Source: Baylisascaris procyonis
Taxonomy: Eukaryota > Nematoda > Chromadorea > Rhabditida > Ascarididae
Length of the DNA: 64,000 bases
Direction of reading: 5' to 3'
NCBI GenBank assembly: GCA_037389465.1
Contig: JAZARR010000059.1
Location: 5,913,001-5,977,000, forward strand
The notes under the pieces were generated by a model. The model saw only the letters and a list, made by a program, of their open reading frames with translations, searched no databases and was not told where the DNA came from. Positions 37,135 through 50,557 of this stretch are shown piece by piece. Position numbers and translations under genes: made by a program. Positions within the stretch are counted from its first letter, which is position 1, and every line of letters starts with the position of its first letter.

Positions 37135-38017
37135 TCTTCGAACTGCGTAATTTGACGCTGCGAGATTTAGAAGACGATTCAAAAAGTCATGAAAAAGTAG
37201 ATCGTGGTGTTGATCCACTAGTATGGCTAACTCTTCGTAATCTTCTTGTAAGTAATCAATGTGCCGCTGTCGGGCAGTTGTGATCAATCTCTGTGCTATT
37301 GTTGGGAAATTGTATACTTACCACTACTATTGTTTTGCAGGTCTCCTTGTTTTCCTACTTCCTCATGGATCAACAGTTTGGTAACGTGATGTATTGCACT
37401 ACTTCGTCTTTTTATATATGTGAGGGGAGGTTTGAGTTGGAATAATGTGTTCCGTATGCCGTTCCCTGAAGAAAATTAGAATTCCTTGAATGGGCCGTCG
37501 TTTTTAATAGCCTCAGTTTTCTAATTGAAAGTAAAAATTTTTAACTGGCACAGAATCCCCCCCCCCCGCCCTCTCCCCCGTAAAAATCATCAAGAGTTAT
37601 TGACTTTGAACTGTGCGCGGAAACTTGAAAATTAGGCGAAGACATTGCTCTTTAGCAAGTAGTATTTTGACCGGAAACAAGTAATGTTGGAATGTTCACC
37701 ATTTAAGCAATTGAAGTATTCAATGAATAGCGTCATCTACACAAAGGTGTAAATAACGTAAATTGTAGAGTTGTTGGGGATTCTTCGAAGCGTTGAACGA
37801 TTCCACACGAGTAATATAGCATCTTTTGTTTTCTTTCGTTTGTATCTCGCTCAGAATGCTTTCTCTTTCATGAAAAATATTGTGTTTTCCATTGTTTTTC
37901 AAAACCATCTATTATGCGTACATTGAATATGTGTGATGATCGCTCTCAATTCGTCTACTGTTTAACTTATTTCACTCTTTGCTTGTGTAAATTTTTTCAG
38001 GTGTTATTGTCCATTGA
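37135..38017 (+). CDS. Exons of an unrecognised gene downstream of the UNC-93-like gene
   Basis: Segment 37135-37247 lies between TTTTACAG and GTAAGT and encodes 37 charged residues (FELRNLTLRDLEDDS, RGVDPLVWLTLRNLL). It joins in phase to 37341-37380 (TTTTGCAG to GTAACG), which adds VSLFSYFLMDQQF. A strong TTTTTTCAG acceptor at 38000 then gives a short ending (GVIVH, stop at 38015-38017). Another possible third exon starts at 38066. The start needs an upstream exon ending in phase 1, which the UNC-93-like last exon does not naturally supply, so it is probably a separate gene or an alternative tail. No domain is recognised. Confidence 0.35.
37557..37579 (+). repeat. Poly-C tract
   Basis: Eleven consecutive C bases, then a G and further C runs (GCCCTCTCCCCC). 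G-quadruplex potential lies on the minus strand. It falls in the putative intron between 37380 and 38001. Confidence 0.8.
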
Positions 38018-41000
38018 CACCATACTTCTATTTATAGAATAAATAATGATATTAAATTTGTGCAGCACGAATCGAAGCAAATTGCTTTCTTGAGAGCATT
38101 GATCGACAAGGAGCTTCATACACCGTATGATAACTTATGAACTGCACGCTTTGCCATATCCGTGCGTAGAGTCGTGGGGGCATCCTCATTTCGGGAAATC
38201 CATTCCTGGTGATCTTTAGTGTTACGGATATCGGGAACACCCTCTCGACATTTCCGTTCCTATCAATTTCGATCCTGGAGTTCCTTTTAAACCATTCGTC
38301 TTTTTTGTTATAAAAATAGGAGTACAAGATGAAGAGCTTCATTGATGGCACGAATGAATCACATTTATGCCATAGATGCAAGTTTCAAACGTCTGTCGAA
38401 TAACAAAAAGCTTTTAGAAACTTGTTGGGGTGTGATTAAAGCTTCGCTATGACAACCACTCTATCACTGCACGAACAACGCAATACGCTGGAAGATATTT
38501 CGCTGTATAGTCAACCTGCGCGTTAAGTCTCATACTGTTTTATATTCGATTGCCCATACATCTGTTTTCTAGTGAACTGCACTTTTATTGAAAGAGGGCA
38601 AGAACTGGTAACGGAAATGGAGATTCTTACTCCTTTGGCAACGATTTTTTGTCATCTTTGATAGTGAAAACTTCAAAGTTCGTCGAAACATTTTAAGCGG
38701 TTCAAGCTTTCTCGGTTTGTACGAACAAAACCCCGTTTTGAAAAGTACGATTAATTTTGGTTTTTTCTGTATTCTAATAGAACGTAATCATACTTCTTGT
38801 ATTTGAATCGGGCTCCAAATAAAAGACTACCTAAAACATTCTTTATCATTGTCAAATATGCTGACTACTTTCTTTCTTCCTCAAGGCATATCTGGACCTT
38901 CTTCTTTGCAAACGTCCATTTTCTCCCATTTCTTCATGCAAAGTCCATTAGACTGGGGCATAATTTAATGAAAAAAACAATAACCTCAGCAGCTACCTGT
39001 CAAATTTTTAATTTATCCCAAAATTATGAGTTCCAATACGGTTTAAATTTAGTGATGTTTACACCCCTTTTCTCGTAAAATTTTGTATCCCACTCACCAT
39101 AGTCTTTCTGGAAAATCAAATGAACATGTGTAATAGAGCATTTGGCACGATAGGTGCCTTTACATTTCACTGATCTGGTGGATCAGCGTGAATTATGATA
39201 TATGAGGTCATCAGTATTGTACATTGTACTCATCGAATTTCGTGATTTTGACGTCAGTAGTTGCCGAATTGAAACTGTCATAGAGGCAACAGAAATACTC
39301 ATGGACATGAAGCCTTCATAAAGCACTTTTGAGGAGTGACAAAAGCGCCTAAAAAGCAAACAGTCAAGACAAACGTATCACACACTTTTTCCATCAGTCG
39401 TTGCGATATTGCATGTAGTTTTTTCTCGTAAATAAAAAGCTCTAAGTTCTTACGAAGAGCAAAAGTGCAAAATTCAGTAAACATACTCTTACGGCTTATA
39501 TTTATGGTTGATAAACGAGTGCATTACGATGTCTATATAAGCGGAGCATCATACAAATTCAGTTGTTTGTCACGAGTTCATGCTCATTGATGCATCGCTT
39601 GTAAAGATGGTGCTCAGCCGTTTGCACAGCTCATCGTTTAACTTTCATTCACTTCTCATTCATTCTGCCTTCATTCCCAACTTCGTCGTCGTTAAAGGCA
39701 TTTCTTTCTTTTTTTTTTGTGTTGTAGACTTGCGCTAATGCAAAAAAAAGAGCATCCCTAATAACGGAACGTTACGATGGCACTATTTCGATGCGTATAT
39801 ATGTATGTGTAGGTGGGTCTTTCTAGTTAGTAATTTCAAATGGCGAATCACTGAAGTTAACCATATAAAATATGGAACATATAATCTGTTTCACTATACT
39901 ACTCATGATTGGGTCTTGTTCTTTCACTTCTGGAAATTACGTCTGTACAGGTGGGTGGATAACTTTTTTTTTGGCGGAAGATTTGCACAATTAGGCGATA
40001 ACATAGCATAACGCATAACTAGACGTTGGACAGTTGTTGCTTTATTTCTTACATTCTTGCAACCATAATGAATGATTTCGTAAGCATTGATGTAAAAACG
40101 CATATCATACCCGCCTCCATGGTGTGCTTTATCACTTGTCTTACTTTGACCTTACTTCGTCACTGCCTTACTTTGACTGCCTTACTTTGACCACATGATA
40201 GATACAAAAATTTTTTTCCCCCAAAATTGCATTTCTAGCCGAGTGCGCATTCTCTCATGGCGATTCCGTTTTCATTTTGCTGGCAAATAGGTGGAATTTC
40301 ACTTCTATCTTTTAGAACATCCGAATCACTAACTTACAATATTTAGAAAAAGTGTGAGATTCGATAAAGAAGAGTATTAGAGAGATAAAGTGAGCACATT
40401 AGTAAAAATACAAATATCGATCCTTCGGAGGTTGGTGCGCAGTCTGCAATTGTACGTAGCAGATTTTTTTATCAATAAAATATACTTATTTGTATATTTG
40501 TTTTAATTTTGATGACAAACAAATAGTACAAATGGCGATATTTGCAAGGTGAATTTCACAGAAAATGCAAACACCGCAAACTGTTAGGCGCATTGCACTA
40601 ATTAAAACAGCACAGTAAGTTTACCTTTAATTGCCCGTATGTAGACACATAGTTATCCGTGGATAGTAAATAAGGCCTACGAGCCTATTGACTGCCTATA
40701 AATAATGCAAGTAAATAGGCTATGACGGTGGAGATGCGTATATTCAAATAACGCAGCTCTTTGTAATGCAATACACATTTGTTTTGCAATGCTCGCGCAT
40801 AGTACAGTCATTGCGTCTGAAAATTGCATACCTTTCATTACTTTGTTGACTTTTCTAGTTCACTTTTGAAATGCGCATGAGCACTTTTATGTTATCGAAT
40901 TTCATCTCAGAGAAAAAATTATTTGCAGTGATTGTATCATTACTATTTCTTGTTGCTTGAATGCATCGTGAATAGGTTCCAAAATAATCCAACTTTACGA

Positions 41001-41775
41001 TTTCCCCTTTTTTATCTGAAAGGAAAATAGTTCCGGTTAATCAGGGAAAAAGATGCGGCTCTCGTATGACCAAAATCCACTTGTGCTTTGCTGATATTTT
41101 AGCTTTTATGAAGTTTATCTCGTGGAAGAATGCAGGCAGGCAAAAGTACTCTTAGTCCATACGCCCGTCAACTTTAAGAGCGATAGAACAAGCTGTTTTT
41201 GAAAGTTGCCCATGAGAGAAACATACTGCCCACTGATATAAGCTTCTGTGCTGCTCTATGGGACTTTTGAATTCGAGAATAGAAAAAATATCTGGGCAAA
41301 TAACCAGATGCAAATTTTTAATATGGGAAGTCGAATTAAATGAATGCCGTGATTGGCGCAATACACGAAGATCCACTTGCCCGAACATTCGGTCCCGGGT
41401 ATTCGGAAAGACCTTGGGATTTCATCAGCCAAAAGACGACCTAACTGTGCAGTTCAGCATCTAAGCATTGCTCACTCTTATAAGTCGTCGATCGCCCGTA
41501 GAGCCAACTCAGCTACGCACTAGGGCAGTCTACCACACACCATAGGTCCGTGGCCTAAGACAGTGCGGCAGCTTCTCGGCCCGCGTTGCATTCAAGGGAC
41601 TGTACAATATTCAATATCGCAAGGCGCGTTTCCGTACTTCTTACGTGGATGCAGTGCATTCGCGGCCGTCGTCACTATGCAACGGGAACATTCAACAGGG
41701 CACGTAGACATATACCGTATGACAGTTGAACCATTTGTCATAGATAGGCCTAGTAGCTGCTGTTCAATTTTACAG
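38018..41775. other. Intergenic region upstream of gsnl-1
   Basis: About 3.8 kb, AT-rich, with no supported gene. A minus-strand frame at 38052-38381 has a charged segment (RNSRIEIDRNGNVERVFPI) and one at 41152-41388 is open, but neither has domain or splice support. The last 300 bp before the gsnl-1 start is GC-richer than the rest and is the likely promoter. Confidence 0.45.
41767..41775 (+). promoter_or_regulatory. Probable trans-splice acceptor of gsnl-1
   Basis: AATTTTACAG ends 9 nt before the ATG at 41785, leaving a very short 5' UTR, which is typical of nematode spliced-leader genes. Confidence 0.5.
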
Positions 41776-41784
41776 GAGTTAACA

Positions 41785-43340
41785 ATGCATAAAGCAGTGG
41801 ACGCTGAATTCAAGAATGCTGGCAAAGAACGCGGCTTGGAAATATGGCGGGTCGTGGTATGCAAGCATAGCAGTTTGTTTCCTTTTTATACTCATTTAGG
41901 ATAAACGGCTAGCGGAATTTAACTACTAAAATATAGGTATTAAACGAAAATCTACATTTAAAATATATCGTTGTAAATTTCTTCTACGATATATGCGATT
42001 TTAAAAGGTAAATGTGCTATTTCAACAAATATTGATACACCTGGAGTACGTCTAAGGATGACATTGAAACTTGATCTGATGCAAGGGGACAAGTTATCAA
42101 GTTATAGATGACATAATCGAAACAAATCGAAGCGATTTTAGAATACAAAAGTGGATCAACTTTTTCTTGGAGAAGTGCAAAAATTATTTAGAAAGCAACA
42201 TAAACTGATCGCTGCTCAGCATGTCGGCAAAACGAAGCAGAAAACAAGGGAAAAGTGGGAATGATCGGCAAATTTCCGGTATGATCTCTTCGACACAATT
42301 AAAACTCTATCGACGTTTTCGCATGAAAAATATTAACCGATGTTTATATGCTATGTGATAGAGGATTTCACGTCGAGCGGTAATACGGCATCATACACTT
42401 GTATACATTTGTGCTTGCTCTTTTTTCTCGTCCTCCAAATTTCGGTAGATTCTTTGCCGTTTCTTTCTATCCGTCATCGTTTCACTAATTTCCTAGCGTT
42501 TTTAAAAAGTTGGTTTTCGTATTTTTATAGAAAAATTTTGATCCTTTTTTATGCTCTATATCCAACTGGAAAACTCGTTGAAAAGCTGAATGGAATTATC
42601 TCTGAACTGTTTTTGATCTAAGAAACTACCTCATATAATATGAGCCAATAGGTTTTACGTTGAAACAATGCTGAATTTTGAATGCACAGTTTTTATTCAT
42701 AAGCCATTCCTCAATGTTTCCATTCAAATCCCCATATGTAATTAACTATGCCTTCATTCCATAACTAGTCAACTATTTCAAGCGTTTGCTTTTTTCAAAT
42801 AGTGCCAAAGCTAAACAGTATTCCTAATAGAGCACTGAAAATGTGGAAACGATAAATTTTTTGCAAGACATCTCTAGCAAAGATTGTATGAAAATCCTAA
42901 TGATACCGGCTGACGCTTAAGAGCACCGCAGTTTTACTTCTATACTTCTACTGAGGCTTTTTAGATTAGGCGAGTTTGTATTGATAACTTTTAATAGTAC
43001 ATCAAGTATTTTATTCAGAAAGTAACACTTGGTTAAGCATTTGTTTAAATTTTAATTGTGTTCTAATTGCAGAATTTTGGTCTCAAAAAGTTACCAAAAG
43101 AGCAACATGGATCGTTTTATGTTGGCGATTCTTATATTGTTCTTAATGTTAGTTTTTGAGTTATTATTATTATTTTTTGAAATTCACTCGTGTTTCACTT
43201 AAGAAAAAAAACGGAATAAAAATCTTGCTCACTTTTTTTAAAAGTATAATTCAAAAAAAAAAAATTTGGCAATAATCCGAATGTATCATTTATACGACAT
43301 TGAAATTTCCACACAGTTGTTTGTTCTACTTGGAATTCCG

Positions 43341-43381
<41 letters not shown>

Positions 43382-46300
43382 TTATTCATTATACAAGAAA
43401 GTGATGAAAGGAATGAATGACGGAATTTGAAAATATATCGGAAGCAATCAAAATAAAGCAGAAAAAGAAATAGGCAATAATTTTATAAAGAGGATTCTGT
43501 GATTTTCGTATAGGAGAAATGTTTATAAGCTTGAAATGACCGAAATGTTTCAGACAAAAAGCGCCTCATCATGGGATGTCCATTTTTGGCTTGGCAAGGA
43601 AACGACCGTTGTGAGTCATTCGATATCAACAAAACAATCTTAAACTTGATCTTCCCACATCCTATAACTTAATTGGAGTTGGTTTCTAAAAACATGCTAA
43701 AATCTTAATAAAGCGATGTCGATGCTCAAGCTCATCCATTGCTCTACCGCTTACAGTACTGCTTAAGTTGTCGCATTTAATTGAGAACTGGATGCCTTCC
43801 TCAGCTCCATTCCTTCACCCTCCCTTCCCTCAATTTCCACCACCTCTCCTCTCCCACTCATCCCCATTTTGCGAAAACTTGGACTGTTCAATAAACTTCT
43901 AAGCTTTTTTTGAGAAGATATTTACAAGTTTCATCGAATATTTTCTTTTTCTATTTTTCTGCTATTATGGAACACTATAAGATTTAACAACAGTTTCATC
44001 AGTTAAATTCATCATATTCAACCGCTATCATCACCTCATCGAATTTTAGCAGTGACGCTTACGGCTGTCTATAGTTAACACGATTTTTTGTGTATGAGAT
44101 ATACAAGCAATTGATCAGTGTTTTTCTAAATAAGTTACAGTCTACAAAGAAGCAAACGTTAACACTGCAACGAAATCTAATAATGTTTTATCATTGTTTA
44201 CTGATAACAATAACGAGAGGGATAAAGTAGTGAAACTCTGAACGTTTTTCAGGATGAGCAAGGAACCGCAGCATATAAGGCGGTTGAGCTCGACGATGCT
44301 CTAGGTGGTGCACCTGTGCAATACCGTGAGGTTCTTTTTTTATGCACTTGAAGCGATTTGTTTTTTTTTTCGTCAATTTTGTTTGTTTATCAATTTTAAT
44401 GCGTAATATCGAAATTATTTTGCCTTTTATTACTATCTTCTTCTTCATAATTCCGAAACCGTACTCCATCTTTGTTTTTGTTCCTATTTCGCCGGGTGAA
44501 ACTATGCGAATTATTTAAAATTACGTGCTCGCGCTTCACACAAGTATGATACTATTTGCTGATTGAGATAAGGTCACGACATTTGACATCTATGACCTAC
44601 GCCATCGGAAAAATTATCTCTATGACGGCAGCACTAGAGTTATAAAAATAATCTTTGTGGATAGTTGAAATTCCTAAAGGGAAAGGAATGGACAATGAAT
44701 AGCAAAAATAGATGTATGAAGAGGTAAAAAAAAAAATTCAAAAGTCTCACCGGTGCAATTGTATTCAAATTAGCAATTAATAATTTTAGCGGTGTGCTAC
44801 ACCTCAAACTAAGAAGTCACATAATTTCAGGTGCAAGATCATGAGTCAGCTCTATTCATGTCGTATTTCAAAAGTGGAATCAGGTGAGTTAAATGTATAC
44901 GTTCATTTCTAGCATAAGCGTTTTATTACTATGTCATACTTCCATTCTTTGCATCTGCTTACATTGCTATAAAATTTTTAGATTTATAAGATCTATTCAA
45001 TACTACATACGGTTGATGAAAAATCGAGTATGTAACAATTTTTTTTTTTTTTTTTTTTTGTTATATATTCATCGCAGAAGCACTTATAAGGGTAAGTTGG
45101 CGAAGTTACCCACGCCGATTAAAGAGCCCTTCAATACAGCCTCCATCGCAACCTGTATTGTTATACGAAGCTTTTTCTTTATAGAGAAAACATTTAACAA
45201 AACTTTTTTTTGCTTCTATTAAATAGCGATTTGCTTTGTTCGAAAGTATGCATTTTCTTTTTAGAATTTTTTGCCATCGAACCATAAGCTCCATCTAATC
45301 ACTGGCGTTCCTTCCTTCTCTGCGTTTCGAGGCAAAGGAGATGATCCTAAAGTAGTCTCTCTCCTTTATCAACTGCAGGGCCCTATCAATATCCGTTGAA
45401 AAGAAAAGGGCCTGAGGCTTAGCTGAAGGTGATAGAATATTTGTTTTTTGATTAAATTTCCTATCAGCAAACTGGGCATCAACAACTGACAAAAGTGATT
45501 GAGAACAAGACAGAATGCACTAAATGCCCTAATAAGCATGCTAAAGGGTATTTAAACTTCATCCATCGCTCCTTTCACTTCGTCTTGTTTTTTCACAAAT
45601 ATCTCTCATTTTTATTCCCATTGGTATTTTTTTATTATTACTTTTTTGCTACCTACCAAGTGCTCCATACTCTCAACTAAGGGCAATATACTTCTTTGTG
45701 ATCTACTCGCGAGTTGCTTCTTTTTTTTTCATTGTCATGTTTTTCTTTTAGTCTTTCTGCGCGCACTTTTTGACTGAATAACGAACGATAACGGTACATC
45801 GTTAACGTAATAAACCGAATGTGCTTTTATATACTTGCAAATTCATCGATTTTTCTTAGAGACGCTTCATGCTTTTTTTCCATTTCCACTGCAATCGACG
45901 CTACATCTTAGCTTTATGGTCGTAAAAATCTATTGTTCTTAGAAATTTAAATGCTTCACTTCCATAAGCATAAAGCACAAAACGTATTTTGCATAATATG
46001 TGTAATTTATTTCGATGCCGAAATACTTAGACCTCATCTGCTAATATTCGCTTGCTTTCCTTCAGTCTTTTTTCTTACAGCGTTAAACTCTATCCTTCGT
46101 CACTAATTTATTTCATATGATATGCTTGCTGTAAGGGCTTTCTCGCTATGATAACGATCCTTACATATGCTGTGATGACGATCCGTTCATGGATTTCAAA
46201 CTGAGGCATGAGCACCTCACACTCTTCCTGTTTTCTCGCTCTCTGAATCACCTTACGCTATTGTTTTTTGTAGCAATTAATTATTGGACATGATGTTGCA

Positions 46301-49300
46301 GTTGTCGTACTAGCTATATGGCATATCTATCGTTTTCTTCGTTATGTATAGGTATATGAAAGGAGGAGCCGAATCCGCATTCCGTCACGTAACCGAAGAC
46401 CACTATGGGAACTGGAAGCCTTGCTTGTTTCATTGTAAAGGAAAGCGAAATGTGCGATGCACGGAAGTAGGTCATGTGAAAGAAATTTGCGCTTAAAAAA
46501 AGTTTTTTACTAGAAGATAAAAATTATCCGCTTTGTAGTACTCTTAGGAGGCCAATTATTGTTCTTCGTTGATACCCCTCCATTATTTTAGCCGATCCTA
46601 TTTTGCTGTGAATTTTTTATTGGTCTCTTTAATATTGTATTTTGAGCTGAATTTCCATATTCCTTTCGAAAGAAGTGACTGGGAGAAACTTATTGTGGAT
46701 GACTGTAGTTGCATCTACCATTCGTATTTATATATTGGCTATCCAGAAAGGTAATCGTTATCTTATAAGAAACTTGCTGGGGAATTTTCTCAGTATTTGA
46801 AATGATGAAACTTCTATTTTTGAGAATTAATTGTCAAAAAACTTATGATTTTTTCTAATCAATCATGCGATTTCACTAAGTGGAATCTTATATGCTCAGG
46901 TAGAGTGCAAACGGTCTTCCCTCAATGTTGGAGATGTGTTCATTCTCGACTGCGGTCTTGACGTTTACGTATGGATGCCGCCAGAAAGCGGACGGCTCGA
47001 ACGCATCAAGGTATTTATTCTAAATAACACAACAACAATCCTATATCTTCAACACTTTACTTTACTGCACCCACTAAATACTTAGCAGCAATTTGGATAG
47101 CTTAATTTGAAGCTTAATATGAACACTTTTAAGTGGAGGTTTCCTGCTTTCCGCAATAATACACAGCAATCGTATTGGTATTATTCTTACACATTGCGGA
47201 TAAATAAGCTGAAATAACTGAGACACATTTTCATCGAATTTTAGCTAGTGCGACATTCTTAGCCATATATAAACCAAATAAAACTATAGTTTTTTTTTCG
47301 AAAGACGTTATAGGTTTGAAAAAGCATAAAAATCCCCTAAATCATCGAGAAACTAAAGACGACAACAGAAACTCATTTCAGGGCATGGAGCAAGCTAGAA
47401 GTATTCGCGACATTCAGCGAAATGGTAAAGCACGAGTGCACTGCATTGGTGAGTGACTATAACTACTCGACGCCAGAGTTAACTTTTTCGTACAATCATG
47501 AGCAAAGATCCTAGTCTTTGTGCTACCGCAAGTCTTTTTTTTATATTTGTAAAAGCGGATGGCAGTGCACAGTCTGTTTTGCTACGTATCAGCATTAGTG
47601 CGCCTCGGCTAGTTGACTGTAACAATGTCGACACGTTCAGTAAGATTACTGCATACAGAATCACACATCTATACGTTATTTCACTTTGTGGATAATGCAA
47701 AAATCATTCGTTGAAGGGAACCCACTTGATTTGCTCGTACAGTTTGTCACTTTTCGAAAGTTTTAAAAAGACATTTGCAGACGCAGATTGGAATACGAAC
47801 GAAGAATTTTGGGAGAAACTTGGCGGCATTGGTAATCTTAGTGATTTGAAATCGGCGGAAGCTGGTGGTGCTGACGATCAATTTTGGAAAGCACGTGTGG
47901 AGAAAATTATATTATGGAGGTATCATAAATTCATGAAGTCTTCATTCTCATTTCCATGCGCACTTGTTTTTTAAACTCAAATTTCTAGCCGATCATTTAC
48001 GAACCTTATCATTTGGAAATACCTTAATTTAATTTTTGAGGAGTTGAATTCGTTTGGTTAAACTTCTTTCAGTGGTTTCTCCAAGAAAACTTTTAACATT
48101 TGCGAAACACTAATGCAGCCGAAGGAAATTGCTTTATGAAATCGCCTCTCTTCTCCTCCCCCCTTCCCCCTCCTGCCTCTTCCCCTAAGGCAGTAAAATG
48201 CCATCAACAAACGCCGTCACTGTTCCGCGGTCGCTATTGTAGAATAATCTTTCAAGAATTTTCGTAATTGCAACGTCCGTGAGACAGATGGGTCCCTGCA
48301 TGGAAATTAGCAGTTGCTCTGCCATTCATATTACAGTTTAATATCGCTGTTTTCAGGGTATCCGATGAGACTGGCAAAATAGAGCTTTCTAAAGTTTCTG
48401 AAGGGAATTTCAGACGCAGTCAGCTTCAATCAAAGGTGAGATGACGTTTTGTGTTACGATTTTGCCCAAATGCGGAAATAGGTGAAGATCACCGAATTAA
48501 TAAGCCAAAAAAAAACGTTTTTTTTTATGTCACGATTAAATGGTTCCCTGACCTATCCCGAACTATATTTGAGATTGTTTTAAATTAGGGGCCACTATTT
48601 GTTCAAGAGGTATTTCTTGCTATAAAGAATGCCAATTTTCTATCCCCCAGATTCTTTTTTTTTTCAAAGCACAGTAATCTCCGCGATGCTACTATTCAGC
48701 CGAATAGATGAAAGATATGATTGTCCTACGAGCCTTATTACTGCAGGATGCATTCATTCTGGATGCGGGAACCGGGGGTTTGTTCGTGTGGATCGGGAAT
48801 AGCTGCACCAAGGATGAGCGCATCAACTCTATGAAGTTTGCCCGCGAATTCATAAAACAGCAAGTTTGTTGTTTTTAACAGTTGCTACTTCTTTAGCACT
48901 GTAAAAGTTTGAATATGTGCAATCGTATCTGAAATCAGATGCTAAGAGTACAATAATTTCATGGTAGCGATCATAACGTCAGCTTCTCATTGATAGGCAT
49001 CGAAAAAATTCTCAAATACAATAAACGAATGAAAGCAAATACGATTACTATAGATAGGCTATTGACAATTTTTTTGAACTACTCATTTTGCATAGGAAAT
49101 TGTTTCGTGAATACATCGAAATATTTTAGCTGGAGTCTGGAGTCGAATTTTTAAAGGATTTTAGTGGAATGATAATTTTTCGTTTGTTGTTGAAAAAGCA
49201 ATTTTAAATTTTTAAGTCTTCAGTAGGTGAGAACCATATTTGCTAAGAGATAAGTGAAGACAGCGAAGAACATATTTTGCTTTTGACAGATGCATTGAAA

Positions 49301-50508
49301 TTTCCATGGCGTTATTGAAGTTGCTATTGCTTACTGATTTTGCTTTAATGCGAATTTAATCGTTGCGTCGTTTCTCTCGAAACTTTATCACTATATTAGT
49401 GATTGGAGTGAAAATGTCCTCATGACTGCCTTCAGTAGGAACTGCAAACTCGATAACACCAGTAGTTGAACTGCAGTCCATGCCTACAATAATTAAAACC
49501 TCAATAACGTGAATAGTGAATCGACGTTGAATGCAGACATCACACTGAAACTATTGACCAACGCTTTGGCGATTCTGTGCTGGGTCGGTGCAGTGAGGTC
49601 AGCTAAAGCAGAGGTCAGGAAGGAGCATTTCTTTTTTTTTTTTTTTTTGATTGCTTCTTGCTCCAAATTTTCCATTAAGGGGAAGCCAGAATGGACAGGA
49701 GTTGTTCGTGTAATGGATGGTTCTGAGCCAGAAATCTTCACGCAGTGGGCAAGTGCATGGGAAGGAGGAAAGACAAAGAAGAAGGTGCCAGCGAAACTGT
49801 TTCAATGTAGTGACGAAAGTGGAAAGTTGCAAATCGAAGAGATTGCTAGATTCACCCAGAAAGTACGTGTGTCTCTTTGTTGTACTCTTGCGTGCACAGC
49901 TGTCCAATGACAATCAACGGATTATTCTTGGCGTCATTCTTTGACTATTCATCTAGGTATACACATTGACTGCTTCATTGTAGTTTATCCACCATCTTGC
50001 AGATGTGGATTGCCATTCTCTATTTCCTCTCATTCACTACCCTAAATAAGTGTTTCCATCTCCTTGGGTGGCCTTCGTTCTGGTTCACCGAGTATCATTT
50101 GCGGTAACAATTTTTGTTGAAATAAGGAAAATGCTTTCGCATTTGCGTTCCAAACGCTTTGAGATTAGTGTAAAATAAATAGAGAATATTGACGAACGCC
50201 GAATTCATATCGTTGCATAAAAATGTCATAAAAACGCTATGAAAAAAACACTTCGCCGGATGTGAGTACTTATAAAGGCTTTATAGGTTCACGTTTGGCA
50301 TGTTGATTCAAAACCACTTCAAGTACAAGTTTGAATTTTCTATTATCGCTGCTTTGATCAGTTGACTTATTAAGGATTTGGATGGAGATGATGTAATGAT
50401 TCTGGACAATTTCGATGCAGTTTACGTGTGGATTGGTGCTAAATCCAATGCGAATGAGAAAAAGTGTGCAGAGGACACTGCAAGAGTAAGTTGGCATCAT
50501 ATAGGAAC

Positions 50509-50557
<49 letters not shown>

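Noticed and set aside
38052..38381. 109-codon minus-strand frame
   Set aside because: The charged stretch is suggestive, but no domain, splice signals or partner exons were found.
41563..41904. 113-codon plus-strand open frame overlapping the gsnl-1 start
   Set aside because: Its 3' part runs through gsnl-1 exon 1 in the gelsolin frame, but the upstream part lies before a good splice acceptor and shows no gelsolin similarity; it is probably 5' flanking sequence open by chance.
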